This document shows positions 1-8,765 of a stretch of 64,000 bases of DNA, piece after piece (the first letter of the stretch is position 1; every line of letters starts with the position of its first letter). Made by a program: the position numbers and the translations under genes. Origin of the DNA: an uncultured Collinsella sp. (lineage in GTDB: Bacteria; Actinomycetota; Coriobacteriia; Coriobacteriales; Coriobacteriaceae); contig UQLC01000010.1 of the NCBI GenBank assembly GCA_900541795.1, positions 25,572 to 89,571 of the forward strand, read 5' to 3'. The notes under the pieces are model-generated. The model did not search any database and was not told where the DNA came from. It worked only from the letters and a program-made list of their open reading frames with translations.

Positions 1-2
1 GC

Positions 3-1190
3 ATCAGCCGCATTAACGGCGTCGGCGTCGACATCTCGGGCATGTACTCCACACTCTTCGTGGCGCACTACGACGTCCCCGGCGTACTCGCCGCGCTCAC
101 CAACCTGCTCGCCTACGCCCACGTGAACATCGCCTTCTGCCGCACCTACCGCACCGAAGTGGGCGGCCAGGCCTACTCCGTCTTTGAGACCGACGGCACA
201 CCCGACGACACCGTCATCCCCATGGTGCGCAAACTCGACAACGTCGGCTACGCCACCTTTATCGAGCTCCCTGGTTCTGCCTCGTCGCTCTCCCCCGGCG
301 TCTCGGCCAAGGAAATCTTCGACGACGGCGAGCAGCTGCTCGATGCGTGTGAGGAACTGGGGCTCAGCATCGGCGCCGTCATGGCCGTTCGCGAGGCGCG
401 TCTGACCGGTGAGGCCCACGCCGTCGCCGCCATGCGCCGCGTGCTCGACGTCATGCGCGAGGAGACCACGGCCCCCATCGCCAATCCGCAACGCTCGCTC
501 GGCGGGCTTATCGGCGGCGAGGCCAAGCTCGTCGAAGCAACCGGCTGCAACGATTTGAGTGCAAGCCTGATGGGCGCCGTCCAGACCGACGCCGTTGCCC
601 GCGCCATGGCCGTGCTCGAGCGCTCCGCTACCATGGGCGTGATTGTCGCCGCCCCCACGGCAGGCTCCGCGGGTGTTGTGCCCGGCTGCGTGCTGGCGCT
701 CGCCGATCGCCTGCAGCTCGACGATGAGCAGGTCATGGACGCGCTCTACTGCGCAGCCGCAATCGGCCTCAACCTCACCACAAGCGCCTGTGTTGCCGGC
801 GCCGAGGGCGGCTGCCAAGCCGAGGTGGGAAGCGCCGCTGCCATGGCAGCCGCCGCGTTGGTGCAGATGCTCGGCGGCACGCCCGAGCAGGCGCTCGACG
901 CCAGTTCCATCGCGCTGAGTAACCTGCTGGGCCTCGTTTGCGACCCCGTCGGTGGCCTCGTGGAGGTGCCCTGCCAAAACCGCAACGCCATTGGCGTGGC
1001 AGCGGCCTTTAGCTCGGCACAACTCGCCCTCGCAGGCATTAAGAGCTTGGTGCCGTTTGACCAGATGGCACATGTCATGCTTTCGGTGGGCCACGCGTTG
1101 CCGGCCACGCTGCGCGAGACGGCAAAGGGCGGCATCGCGCAGGCTCCGGCCGCACTTTCGGCCTGTGCAAAATGCGGTGTGTGCGGATAG
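3..1190 (+). CDS. sdaA: L-serine dehydratase (iron-sulfur, single chain), 5' end missing
   Basis: Deaminates L-serine to pyruvate and ammonia using a 4Fe-4S cluster in the cytoplasm. The reading frame is already open at base 3 and runs into the first visible ATG at 42, so the gene begins before the window. The visible N-terminus is the end of the beta-type ACT domain; the alpha domain follows from about residue 85 of the visible part. Conserved cysteine motifs are seen: GCNDLSAS, AEGGCQAEVGSA, CDPVGGLVEVPCQNRN, and a C-terminal CAKCGVCG. The fused beta-alpha arrangement is the usual one in Gram-positive anaerobes with single-chain enzymes. A good rho-independent terminator follows, so this is the last gene of its transcript. 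Confidence 0.93.
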   Translation: MSRINGVGVDISGMYSTLFVAHYDVPGVLAALTNLLAYAHVNIAFCRTYRTEVGGQAYSVFETDGTPDDTVIPMVRKLDNVGYATFIELPGSASSLSPGVSAKEIFDDGEQLLDACEELGLSIGAVMAVREARLTGEAHAVAAMRRVLDVMREETTAPIANPQRSLGGLIGGEAKLVEATGCNDLSASLMGAVQTDAVARAMAVLERSATMGVIVAAPTAGSAGVVPGCVLALADRLQLDDEQVMDALYCAAAIGLNLTTSACVAGAEGGCQAEVGSAAAMAAAALVQMLGGTPEQALDASSIALSNLLGLVCDPVGGLVEVPCQNRNAIGVAAAFSSAQLALAGIKSLVPFDQMAHVMLSVGHALPATLRETAKGGIAQAPAALSACAKCGVCG

Positions 1191-1206
1191 CGGCAAAGAA
1201 CGACTC

Positions 1207-1235
1207 AAAGGTGGGACAAATGTCCCACCTCTTTT
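1207..1235 (+). terminator. Rho-independent terminator after sdaA
   Basis: A perfect 10-bp stem (AGGTGGGACA paired with TGTCCCACCT, two-base loop AA) is followed by CTTTT. It lies 17 bases after the sdaA stop. The GTGGGACA stem sequence recurs at 40702-40734. Confidence 0.8.
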
Positions 1236-1339
1236 GAATGCCACCGTTTCCGTACCACAAACAGCAGGGCAATCGCTATAATGCAAGCCCAGTAAAAACA
1301 CGATGAACCGCAAGGCGAAAATCGAAGGATATGCATACG

Positions 1340-3073
1340 ATGTCGCAAAACGATCGAACTCAACTGATTCCCGATCCGCAGCAGCCGAGCAGGCACACCG
1401 GCGGCGTTCAGTCGCCGCGTCCTATCGCGCCGAGCCACGGTCAGCAGCGTGGTGCGGCAAACGCTTCCCAACGCCCGAACCAACAGCGACAGCAGCGTCA
1501 ACAACGTCAGCAGCGCCAGGCAAACGGCAATGCGCCCAAGCAGCCCCCCACGCACGCTCGAGGCGATCGCGGCCCCGCGCGCAAACCCGCCGAGAACAAT
1601 AAGTCGGGCAAAAAGACGACGCTCTTTGTCATCCTGGGTCTAATCGTCATTATCTATATCGTAGGCGTCGTAGCGTTTTCGCAGGTAGCCTACCCCAACA
1701 CCACCATTGCCGGCGTCGACGTCTCCTTCTCCAACGCTTCGTCTGCCGCCACCAAGGTCAACTCGGCATGGAAGCACTATAAGCTCACCGTGACAGGCGA
1801 TGACTTTAGCTGGACCTATCAGCCCGAGTCCGATGAGCCCATCGTCGACGGCGAAGCTGCCGCAAAAGAAATCATCAGCCACAACGAAGCCTTTATTTGG
1901 CCGGTCCGCCTTGTGGAATCCTTAAGCGGCAAGACCAAAACAACCGCTACCTCCAACGAAGTCGATCTTGATCAAGACGTCGACCTGTCCATGCTCTCCG
2001 ACGCCTTTGACCAAAAGAAGTTTGAGGAGGACCTGGGCGCCGCTATCGACGAGTTTAACGAGGGCCGTTCGGGCACGTTCGAGGCCAATAGCTCCTATGA
2101 CGAGCAGGCCGGCAAGTTTACCGTCGAGAAGGCGCGCTCCAACGAGAAAATCAACCGCGAGCATGTCATTAAGTATGCCGAGCTCGAGCTTGCCTCGCTG
2201 GCCGAGTCCGTAGATCTTTCCAAGCTCGGCAACGATGCCTATGAGCCGCTCAATGGAACGCTGACCGATGATCAGATTCAGGCCGCATGCGATGCCGCCA
2301 ACAACTTCCTGGGCGTCAACGTGACCCTCAAGCTCAACGGCGAGGATGCCGGCAAGGTTGATGGCAGCTCCGTATTGCAGTGGATCAGCTTTGCCGATCC
2401 CGCCAACCCAACGCTCGATACGTCGCAGATCAGCAACTGGGCAGCCGAACTCGCCAACGGCTTTAATACCGTGGGCTCCACTCGCTGGTGGACGCGCGCC
2501 GATGGCAAGCAGTGCGCCGTCGAAGGCGGCGACTTTGGTTGGTCCATCGACAGCAGCTCGCTCGCCAAGCAGGTCGAGGACGCCATTAACAACAAGCAGA
2601 CCGGCGAAATCGAGATCAAGTACTCCCAGAAGGCCGACACCTTTACCGCAAAGGGAGAGCCCGACTGGAAGGCGTATATCGACGTCGACTTGTCCGAACA
2701 GCACGCGCGCTACTATGACGAGAGCGGAAATATCGTTTGGGAGGCCAACTTTATCTCGGGCAAGCCGGGCGAGGACGCAACCCCCGAGGGCGTGTGGCAG
2801 ATCAACAGCAACGACGGCGGCAGCACCCTGATCGGAGCCAAGGACCCCGAGACCGGCAAGCCCAAATACGAGAGTCCGGTGAGCTACTGGATGCCGTTTG
2901 AGGGCAACATGATCGGCTTCCATGATGCCACCTGGCAAAACGACAAGAGCTTCGATAACGCCGAGTCGTACAAATGGTGCGGCAGCCACGGCTGCATCAA
3001 CCTGCGCCTGGCAGACGCCAAGGCACTTCACGACTGCATCAAAGTCGGCCTATGCGTGGTTGTCCACTCGTAG
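1340..3073 (+). CDS. Membrane-anchored L,D-transpeptidase (YkuD) with peptidoglycan-binding-like region
   Basis: Cross-links peptidoglycan stems (3-3 links) or attaches proteins outside the membrane. Residues 1-90 are a disordered, Q/R/P-rich cytosolic tail with a run of RQQ repeats; one transmembrane segment follows at about 93-115; then a long extracellular region resembling the VanW/PG-binding-4 module; and a C-terminal YkuD domain from about residue 440. The catalytic SHGCINLR motif is at about 549-556 with an upstream histidine in IGFHDATW. The start at 1340 is chosen because GAAGGA at 1324-1329 sits 10 bases upstream; the ATG at 1331 would be only one base from it. It is a single gene between two hairpins. 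Confidence 0.9.
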   Translation: MSQNDRTQLIPDPQQPSRHTGGVQSPRPIAPSHGQQRGAANASQRPNQQRQQRQQRQQRQANGNAPKQPPTHARGDRGPARKPAENNKSGKKTTLFVILGLIVIIYIVGVVAFSQVAYPNTTIAGVDVSFSNASSAATKVNSAWKHYKLTVTGDDFSWTYQPESDEPIVDGEAAAKEIISHNEAFIWPVRLVESLSGKTKTTATSNEVDLDQDVDLSMLSDAFDQKKFEEDLGAAIDEFNEGRSGTFEANSSYDEQAGKFTVEKARSNEKINREHVIKYAELELASLAESVDLSKLGNDAYEPLNGTLTDDQIQAACDAANNFLGVNVTLKLNGEDAGKVDGSSVLQWISFADPANPTLDTSQISNWAAELANGFNTVGSTRWWTRADGKQCAVEGGDFGWSIDSSSLAKQVEDAINNKQTGEIEIKYSQKADTFTAKGEPDWKAYIDVDLSEQHARYYDESGNIVWEANFISGKPGEDATPEGVWQINSNDGGSTLIGAKDPETGKPKYESPVSYWMPFEGNMIGFHDATWQNDKSFDNAESYKWCGSHGCINLRLADAKALHDCIKVGLCVVVHS

Positions 3074-3141
3074 TGCAACGCGCGCATTCCTACAACGTGG
3101 AACCGCTGCGACCAATCTAACAGTTCCGAAAGAAACCGTTC

Positions 3142-3171
3142 TATGCGCCCACCCCAACCGGTGGGCGCATA
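3142..3171 (+). terminator. Strong stem-loop between L,D-transpeptidase and efflux operon
   Basis: A perfect 12-bp stem (TATGCGCCCACC with GGTGGGCGCATA) with a six-base loop. There is no clear T-run after it, so termination on the plus strand is plausible but not certain. An ATG inside the left arm (3143) is in frame with the next gene but is an unlikely start. Confidence 0.55.
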
Positions 3172-3205
3172 TACTTATCGAGGTACTTTCTATAAAAGAG
3201 ACGCT

Positions 3206-4642
3206 ATGCCGAATGTCCCCACGACCACCCCGGGCCCGGATGATACCGAGCACACGCTCGAAGATGTCACCGAAACGATTCCTCTGATTACAAACGTACA
3301 TGCCGATAAGCAGAGCGGACGCGCGAACGATGCGACCGAGATTTCCGATGAAGAGGCATATGCCAAGCTCAAGGCAAAACGTGCCGAACGTCGACGCAAA
3401 AAGCTCATCCGACGCGGCATTGCGGCCGGCGTCGTGGCCGCCATTGTGCTCATCGCCGTTGTCGTGACCTTAGCCATCAACGCACGGCCCGCAGGCAACA
3501 ACGGGCCGGTGACCGACATGGTGACCGAGGGCACGTTTACCACAACGGTCGAGGCGAAAGGCCAGCTCAAACCCATTTCGTCCTCAGTGGTCTCCCCTTC
3601 TGTCGACGGTACGGTCGATTCGATCAACGTGCAGGCGGGCCAATCCGTCAACGAGGGCGACGTGCTTATGACCATTAAAAACGACGAGCTCGATCGCAAC
3701 GTTGCCGAGGCGCAGCGTGCAGTTGCTGCCGCTCAAGAAGACCTCGCTAATGCGAAGAAAGCCGCAGCTGCCGCTCAGGCCACCCCAACGACGGACGTCG
3801 ATGGAGCTTCCGCAGCGGCGTTCGTCTCCGCCGCATCGGCGGACACGAACGCCGTATCGGCCGCGCAGCGCAGCCTCGCATCGGCCCAGGCAAACCTCGA
3901 TCAGGCGAACGCCAAGGCGGCCAGTCGTACGGTCACGGCCCCGAGCTCGGGCAGTATCGTAGAGCTCAACGCCAAGGTGGGCGCCACGGTAACAGGCGGC
4001 ATGATCATGGGCGAAAGCGATACGAGCGGCGGCAAGCAGTGCATGCAGATCGCCGACCTATCCAAGATGAAGGTGACCGTACAGGTGGGAGAAAAGGACA
4101 TCGCCAAGATCGCCGTTGGGCAGAGTGCCAACGTCACGTATCCCGCGTTTCCCGATATCGTGAGCCAGGGCACCGTCACGGCTATCGCGTCGGTGGCAAA
4201 CTCCGACGCCGCCAACGGTGGCGGCGGCAGCGTAACCTTTAACGTCGACATTCTCATAGAGGCGCCCGACGCGCGCCTGAAGCCGGGCATGACGGCCGAG
4301 GTATCGGTGGTGACCGAGCAGCTCGACGACGTGGTGATGGTGCCGACGATGGCGCTCATGACCGAAGACGGCGAACACTATTACGTCAACGTGGCAACCG
4401 ATGACGAGGGCAAGCATACCCGTCGCGTGAAGGTGACCGTCGTGACGCAAAACGACAACGAAGCCGTAGTCGGCAAGACACAGGTAAAGCGCGACGACCA
4501 GGGCAACGAGATCAACCCCAACGTGCCGGTTACCAAGCTGCGCGATGGCGACACCCTCGTCATGGACACCGGAGCGGACGCAACGGCTGAAGGCGGCTAC
4601 AGCACGGATTCGGGCAGCATGTCTGACGACGAGGGCATGTAA
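3206..4642 (+). CDS. Efflux adaptor protein, HlyD/MacA type
   Basis: Membrane fusion/adaptor subunit of a MacAB-type ABC exporter. A lysine/arginine-rich cytosolic stretch precedes one transmembrane segment at about residues 68-90. A biotinyl-lipoyl half-motif (SPSVDGTVDSINVQAGQSV) follows, then an alanine-rich coiled coil at about 165-245, the second lipoyl half (APSSGSIVELNAKVGATV) and beta-barrel domains. The start at 3206 is chosen over an in-frame ATG at 3143 because the latter lies inside a hairpin and adds residues unlike the family. Its stop overlaps the next start (TAATG), so the three genes to 6626 form one operon. The exported substrate cannot be read from sequence. Confidence 0.88.
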   Translation: MPNVPTTTPGPDDTEHTLEDVTETIPLITNVHADKQSGRANDATEISDEEAYAKLKAKRAERRRKKLIRRGIAAGVVAAIVLIAVVVTLAINARPAGNNGPVTDMVTEGTFTTTVEAKGQLKPISSSVVSPSVDGTVDSINVQAGQSVNEGDVLMTIKNDELDRNVAEAQRAVAAAQEDLANAKKAAAAAQATPTTDVDGASAAAFVSAASADTNAVSAAQRSLASAQANLDQANAKAASRTVTAPSSGSIVELNAKVGATVTGGMIMGESDTSGGKQCMQIADLSKMKVTVQVGEKDIAKIAVGQSANVTYPAFPDIVSQGTVTAIASVANSDAANGGGGSVTFNVDILIEAPDARLKPGMTAEVSVVTEQLDDVVMVPTMALMTEDGEHYYVNVATDDEGKHTRRVKVTVVTQNDNEAVVGKTQVKRDDQGNEINPNVPVTKLRDGDTLVMDTGADATAEGGYSTDSGSMSDDEGM

Positions 4643-5415
4643 TGCGTCCCGTTATCGACATCCGCAACGTGCACCGCATTTTTGAGAGCGAGGCGGGTTG
4701 CGCCCACATCCTGCACAACGTGAGCCTGGCGGTAGAACCCGGCGAGTTCGTCGCCATTACCGGCCCTTCGGGCTCGGGCAAGTCAACGCTCATGAACATC
4801 CTGGGCTGCCTGGACAAACCGACGGCGGGCGACTATTACCTGCAAGGGCTCAACGTGGCCGAGCTCGATGATGACGAGCTCACCGAAGTCCGCGCCCTGA
4901 GCATTGGCTTTGTCTTTCAGAGCTTCAACCTGCTGCCGCGCCTGTCGGTTATCGAAAACGTCATGCTGCCGCTGGCCTACACCAATGTGCCCCGTAGCCA
5001 GCGCGAAATGCGCGCCGTTCACGCGCTGCAGGCTGTCACGCTGCCCGTCGACCACTGGGACCACCGCATATCCGAGCTCTCGGGCGGCCAGATGCAGCGC
5101 GTCGCAATCGCGCGCGCCCTCGTCAATGACCCGCCCATCATCCTGGCCGATGAGCCGACGGGAAACCTGGACTCCGCTACCGGAGCGCTTGTGATGGAGA
5201 CCTTCCATAAGCTCCAGAAGCGCGGCAAAACCATCGTGCTTATCACACACGACCCCGGCATCGCCGCCGAGGCCGACCGTGCCGTGACCATCCGCGACGG
5301 TCGCATTCACGATGGCGCGTATATTCCACATGCACCGCGGACCCTGCGCAGCGCCGTGGATAGCCTGCCCATGATTTCCGCCTCCGCCAACCCGCCGAAA
5401 GGAGAGATGGCATGA
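4642..5415 (+). CDS. ABC exporter ATP-binding protein, MacB/LolD type
   Basis: Energises the MacAB-type system. Walker A GPSGSGKST is at residues 41-49, the signature LSGGQMQRVAIARAL near 145, Walker B with ILADEPTGNLD follows, and the H-loop is in LITHDP. The 257-residue length is a little longer than the usual 220-235 because of a C-terminal tail. It is translationally coupled to both neighbours (TAATG before, ATGA after). In this system ATPase and permease are separate chains, unlike the fused MacB of Proteobacteria. Confidence 0.93.
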   Translation: MRPVIDIRNVHRIFESEAGCAHILHNVSLAVEPGEFVAITGPSGSGKSTLMNILGCLDKPTAGDYYLQGLNVAELDDDELTEVRALSIGFVFQSFNLLPRLSVIENVMLPLAYTNVPRSQREMRAVHALQAVTLPVDHWDHRISELSGGQMQRVAIARALVNDPPIILADEPTGNLDSATGALVMETFHKLQKRGKTIVLITHDPGIAAEADRAVTIRDGRIHDGAYIPHAPRTLRSAVDSLPMISASANPPKGEMA

Positions 5416-6626
5416 GCGCCCGCGATCTCATCCAGGAAGCCCTTCACTCGCTCGAGGCCAACAAGGGGCGCAGCCTGCTCACCATCCTGGGCATTGTCAT
5501 CGGCATCGCCTCGGTTATCGCCATGACTTCGCTCATCGGCGGCATCCAAAACAGCCTGGTCAACAGCCTGGGCCTCAATGCGGCACGCATGGTGCAAATC
5601 TATTCGTCGCAAGAACTCACAGAGTCGGACATCGAGAAGCTTCAAAAACTGGTGCCGCAGATAGAGCAGATCGGCATTGTCGACAGCGCGTATACCGAGT
5701 ACAAGACCGGCGATAAAAGCTATACCGTCATGGCACAGGGTGTCGATAGCGACATGCTCGACGCCGTGGGGGCCGGAAAGCTCGTTGCGGGGCGTACCTA
5801 TTCCCAGGCCGAGTCTCAATCAGGCTCGCGCGTGGCGCTCATCAGCCGCGGCGGCGCCGATCAGCTTTACGGCAACGAACAGGATGCGCTGGGGAAAACC
5901 ATCAAGGTGTCCAACGGCGAGGTGCAGATTGTCGGCGTGATTGACGGCGGCAGCGACTCCATGGGCTCGCTCACGCTGTATATGCCACGCGAAACCATCT
6001 CCGGCCTGTTTGGCGACGAGAATCCTTCATTCCCCAGCGTGACGGCGCTCGCCGCCGAGGACACGGACATGGATGAGCTCTGCAAGACCATCGAGTCCAA
6101 GGTGCGCGCGATGAAGGGCATCGAGGAGGAGGATGAGTACAACAGTGTATCGGCGACCTCCATGAAAAGCGCCATCGATGCACTCAACTCCTTTATGGAC
6201 GCGTTCTCACTCATCATGGGTGCTGTCGCCAGCATCTCGCTGCTTGTCGGCGGTATCGGCATTATGAATATGATGCTTACCAACGTAACGGAGCGCATCC
6301 GCGAGATCGGCATCCGCCGCGCTCTGGGCGCAAGTCGTCGCGATATCACTGCGCAGTTTTTGGCCGAATCCTCGGCGCTGTGCGTCACCGGCGGACTGCT
6401 AGGTGTCCTGATTGGCTATCTGCTGGCCTGGGCTCTTGCGATGTTTGCCGCAGGATCAGGGGTTCTCGGCGAGCTCGGTGCCAGCGGGCAAATCACACCG
6501 AGCTTTTCAATTGCCACGGTACTGCTGGCCTTCGCCGTCTCCGTCGGCATCGGCGTAATCTTTGGCTTCTATCCCGCTCGCCGCGCGGCAAAGCTCGACC
6601 CGGTGGAGTGCCTACGCTACCAGTAA
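5412..6626 (+). CDS. ABC exporter permease, MacB/FtsX family
   Basis: Membrane subunit of the three-gene exporter. The first transmembrane helix is at about 20-42 (LLTILGIVIGIASVIAM), then a large extracytoplasmic MacB-type domain to about residue 270, then three C-terminal helices with the family motif around GIGIMNMMLTNVTERIREIGIRRALGA. The 404-residue length is normal. The start overlaps the ATPase stop by four bases. The gene is followed by the 69-bp palindromic repeat at 6639, which may also serve as its transcription end. Confidence 0.92.
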   Translation: MSARDLIQEALHSLEANKGRSLLTILGIVIGIASVIAMTSLIGGIQNSLVNSLGLNAARMVQIYSSQELTESDIEKLQKLVPQIEQIGIVDSAYTEYKTGDKSYTVMAQGVDSDMLDAVGAGKLVAGRTYSQAESQSGSRVALISRGGADQLYGNEQDALGKTIKVSNGEVQIVGVIDGGSDSMGSLTLYMPRETISGLFGDENPSFPSVTALAAEDTDMDELCKTIESKVRAMKGIEEEDEYNSVSATSMKSAIDALNSFMDAFSLIMGAVASISLLVGGIGIMNMMLTNVTERIREIGIRRALGASRRDITAQFLAESSALCVTGGLLGVLIGYLLAWALAMFAAGSGVLGELGASGQITPSFSIATVLLAFAVSVGIGVIFGFYPARRAAKLDPVECLRYQ

Positions 6627-6638
6627 GCCACCACCAAC

Positions 6639-6707
6639 AAGTTGCGGTGAATTAGGGACTGAATATGCTATCTAGCAGCAAAAACAGACACTATTTCACC
6701 GCAACTT
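6639..6707. repeat. 69-bp palindromic repeat, copy 1 (imperfect arms)
   Basis: The left arm begins AAGTTGCGGTGAATTAG and the right arm ends CTATTTCACCGCAACTT; they pair with a few mismatches around an unrelated spacer. A second copy at 37406-37474 has the same total length (69 bp) and perfectly matching arms. Shared arm sequence, shared length and different spacers suggest a dispersed mobile palindrome (MITE- or REP-like). This copy sits between the efflux operon and a transposase fragment. Confidence 0.8.
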
Positions 6708-6711
6708 ATTG

Positions 6712-6837
6712 AAGGGCTGCTTGCGCCAGTTCCGGGCGTCCTCCTCGAGCTATTGGCGGATGACGGTCTTGTACGGCTCGAGCTTGCTCGGGGCGCTCCT
6801 CCTCGCGGGCGAGAGGACGCGCAGGCGCGGCGAGCGC
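6712..6837 (-). mobile_element. Transposase fragment, IS21 IstA-like
   Basis: Read on the minus strand directly after the cbiJ stop, the frame gives ...SAPSKLEPYKTVIRQ, a TAG stop, then LEEDARNWRKQ. The KLxPYK...LEED...NWRKQ pattern resembles the IstA transposase of IS21-type elements just before its RHTA motif. It is broken by a stop codon and cut off where the 69-bp palindrome begins, so it is a relic. The family assignment rests on about 30 residues and is tentative. Confidence 0.45.
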
Positions 6838-7611
6838 CTAGCGCGCGAACTCCCGTAAGAGTGCGTCTTCCACTTCCCGAAGCGAAAGGCCCCCGTCTCC
6901 CTCGGCGGGACGGGTGACCACGATGCAGCGCGCTCCCACGTCGCGCGCGGCGGCAAGCTTCTCGGCCGTGCCGCCTACGGTTCCCGAGTCCTTGGTCACA
7001 AGCCACTGGGCTCCCACCTGCCGAAGCATCGCCTCGTTGAGCTCGCGGGTGAAGGGCCCCTGCATGCCGATGACGTGCGACGGCGAAAACCCCGCGTCGA
7101 TGCACTTCGTTATAGCACCGGGCAGCGGGAGCACACGCACGAAGAAGCGCTCCGAGAAATCGGCGACGCGCGTATAGGGAGCAAGCTCCTTGCTCCCCGT
7201 CGTGAGAAGCGCGCGACCCGGGTTCTCGGAGAGAAAGCGCGCCGCGCAGGCGATCGACGCGACCGACACGACGCCTTTGGGCAGCGCCTCGGCCGGGCGC
7301 GCAAGGCGCAGACATCGTACACCCACGGCAAGCGAAGCGGCCCGGATGTTGCCGCTGGCGAGCGTAGCGAAGGGGTGCGTGGCGTCGACGACGATGCGCG
7401 CGCCGGAAAGCTCGCGCTCCATGTCGGCCTCGTCGAGCCTGCTCGCATGCACCTCGATGCCCGGAAGCTCGCCCAAAAGCTCGCCTCCGTACTCGGTTGC
7501 CGCGTAGGCACGGGCGGGGATGCCCGCCCCGCTCGCCCATTCGCACAGAAGGCGGCCCTCGGTGGTGCCGGCGAAGATGCGCAGCGCCGGCGCAGATGCG
7601 GGCGCCGTCAC
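6838..7611 (-). CDS. cbiJ: Precorrin-6A / cobalt-precorrin-6A reductase
   Basis: Reduces the macrocycle of (cobalt-)precorrin-6A with NADPH in corrin ring synthesis. The N-terminal nucleotide-binding pattern IFAGTTEGR is seen in the first 15 residues, with DATHPFA at about residue 80 and the KDSGTVGGTAEKLAAA motif near 210, all typical of CbiJ/CobK. The 257-residue length matches the family. The start is the GTG at 7611, which overlaps the cbiC stop as GTGA, the coupling pattern used throughout this operon. It is the last gene of the 17-gene minus-strand cobalamin operon and lies next to the transposase fragment. Confidence 0.92.
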   Translation of the reverse strand: MTAPASAPALRIFAGTTEGRLLCEWASGAGIPARAYAATEYGGELLGELPGIEVHASRLDEADMERELSGARIVVDATHPFATLASGNIRAASLAVGVRCLRLARPAEALPKGVVSVASIACAARFLSENPGRALLTTGSKELAPYTRVADFSERFFVRVLPLPGAITKCIDAGFSPSHVIGMQGPFTRELNEAMLRQVGAQWLVTKDSGTVGGTAEKLAAARDVGARCIVVTRPAEGDGGLSLREVEDALLREFAR

Positions 7612-8249
7612 TTCGGGCCGCCTGGGCGCGTGATCTGGTAGAGCAGCGCGTTCATAATGGCGGCCGCCACGGTCGAACCACCCTTGCGACCCCTCGCGAC
7701 GATGGCCGGCGCGCGTCGCGCGAGTAGCTCCTCTTTCGCCTCGACCACGTTCACAAACCCGACCGGCACCCCAACGACGAGCGCGGGCGCGATCTTCCCC
7801 TCGTCCATGAGCTCGGCGAGGCGCAGAAGTGCTGTGGGAGCGTTGCCGACGGCCACGATGAGCGGACCCTCGATGCCGCAAGCTTTGTCCATGCTCGCAA
7901 CGGCGCGAGTCGTGCCCGCGGCGCGCGCAGCCACGGCGACATCAGGGTCGGCCATGTAGCACACGGCCTTGCAGCCGAGCTTCGCGAGCGCAGGCTTGCT
8001 TATGCCTGCGAGCGCCATGTTCGTATCGGTGAGCACCGTGGCCCCTGCGCGCAGTGCGTCGAGCGCACAGTGCGCGGCGTCATGAGTGAAAACGAGGGAA
8101 TCGGCGTACGAGAAGTCGGCAGTGGTGTGGATGACGCGCTTCACGACGGGTTCTTCGAGCGGCGGGAACGTGCGGCCGCCGAGCTCTTCGGTGATGATCT
8201 CGAAGCTGCGCCGCTCGATGTCGCCGGGCGCCATCTCCTTGGAATCCAT
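7608..8249 (-). CDS. cbiC: Precorrin-8X / cobalt-precorrin-8 methylmutase
   Basis: Moves the methyl group from C11 to C12 to give (cobalt-)hydrogenobyrinate. The catalytic-histidine region RVIHTTADF is at about residues 38-46, and the conserved GNAPTALLRL and VGVPVGFVN segments follow. The 213-residue length is typical. It starts at the base next to the cobO stop and overlaps cbiJ by four bases. Confidence 0.95.
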   Translation of the reverse strand: MDSKEMAPGDIERRSFEIITEELGGRTFPPLEEPVVKRVIHTTADFSYADSLVFTHDAAHCALDALRAGATVLTDTNMALAGISKPALAKLGCKAVCYMADPDVAVAARAAGTTRAVASMDKACGIEGPLIVAVGNAPTALLRLAELMDEGKIAPALVVGVPVGFVNVVEAKEELLARRAPAIVARGRKGGSTVAAAIMNALLYQITRPGGPK

Positions 8250-8765
8250 CTAGTACTCCACTCCTTCCCTTGCACATATCCCCTGCTCGTAGGGGTGTTT
8301 CTCGCACCGCATCTCGGTTATGTAGTCGGCCTTCTCCACGATCTTGCGGGAAGGCGCGCGCCCGGTGAGTGCTACTTCGACGCCGCGCGCGGACATATCG
8401 AGCGCGCGGTCCACGAGCGCCTCGTCGACAAGCCCCTTCGAAAGCGCATCGAGCGCCTCGTCGAGCACGAGCAGCCCCTCCTGCGCGCCCTCGAGCTCGG
8501 CAAGCGCGGAAGCGAGGTTCCCATCGTGCAGCTCGCACGTAGCGGCAAGTTCTTCCGACGACATCGACCAGGTAAACTTGTCCGACACCTTCCCCGCGAA
8601 CACGGGCACGCCGAAATGCTCGGCGAGCAGGCGCGCCTCCCCGCTTTCGCCGTCTTTCAGGAACTGCACGACGACGACGCGGCGGCCTGCGGCGAGCATG
8701 CGAAGGGCGAGGCCCATCGCCGCCGTGGTCTTGCCTTTGCCGTCGCCATGATACACGTGAATCAT
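8250..8765 (-). CDS. cobO: Corrinoid adenosyltransferase (BtuR/CobO type)
   Basis: Transfers the 5'-deoxyadenosyl group from ATP to reduced corrinoid cobalt. The P-loop GDGKGKTTAA is at residues 7-16, and LVLDEALDALSKGLV and GVEVALTGR are conserved in the family. The 171-residue length is normal although the usual N-terminal extension is missing. The ATG at 8765 overlaps the cobyric acid synthase stop as ATGA and its stop abuts the cbiC start. Confidence 0.94.
   Translation of the reverse strand: MIHVYHGDGKGKTTAAMGLALRMLAAGRRVVVVQFLKDGESGEARLLAEHFGVPVFAGKVSDKFTWSMSSEELAATCELHDGNLASALAELEGAQEGLLVLDEALDALSKGLVDEALVDRALDMSARGVEVALTGRAPSRKIVEKADYITEMRCEKHPYEQGICAREGVEY

Noticed and set aside
3143..3205. 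Upstream in-frame ATG for the efflux adaptor gene
   Set aside because: The ATG lies within a 12-bp hairpin arm and the added 21 residues do not resemble a signal or the family; ATG 3206 fits better.
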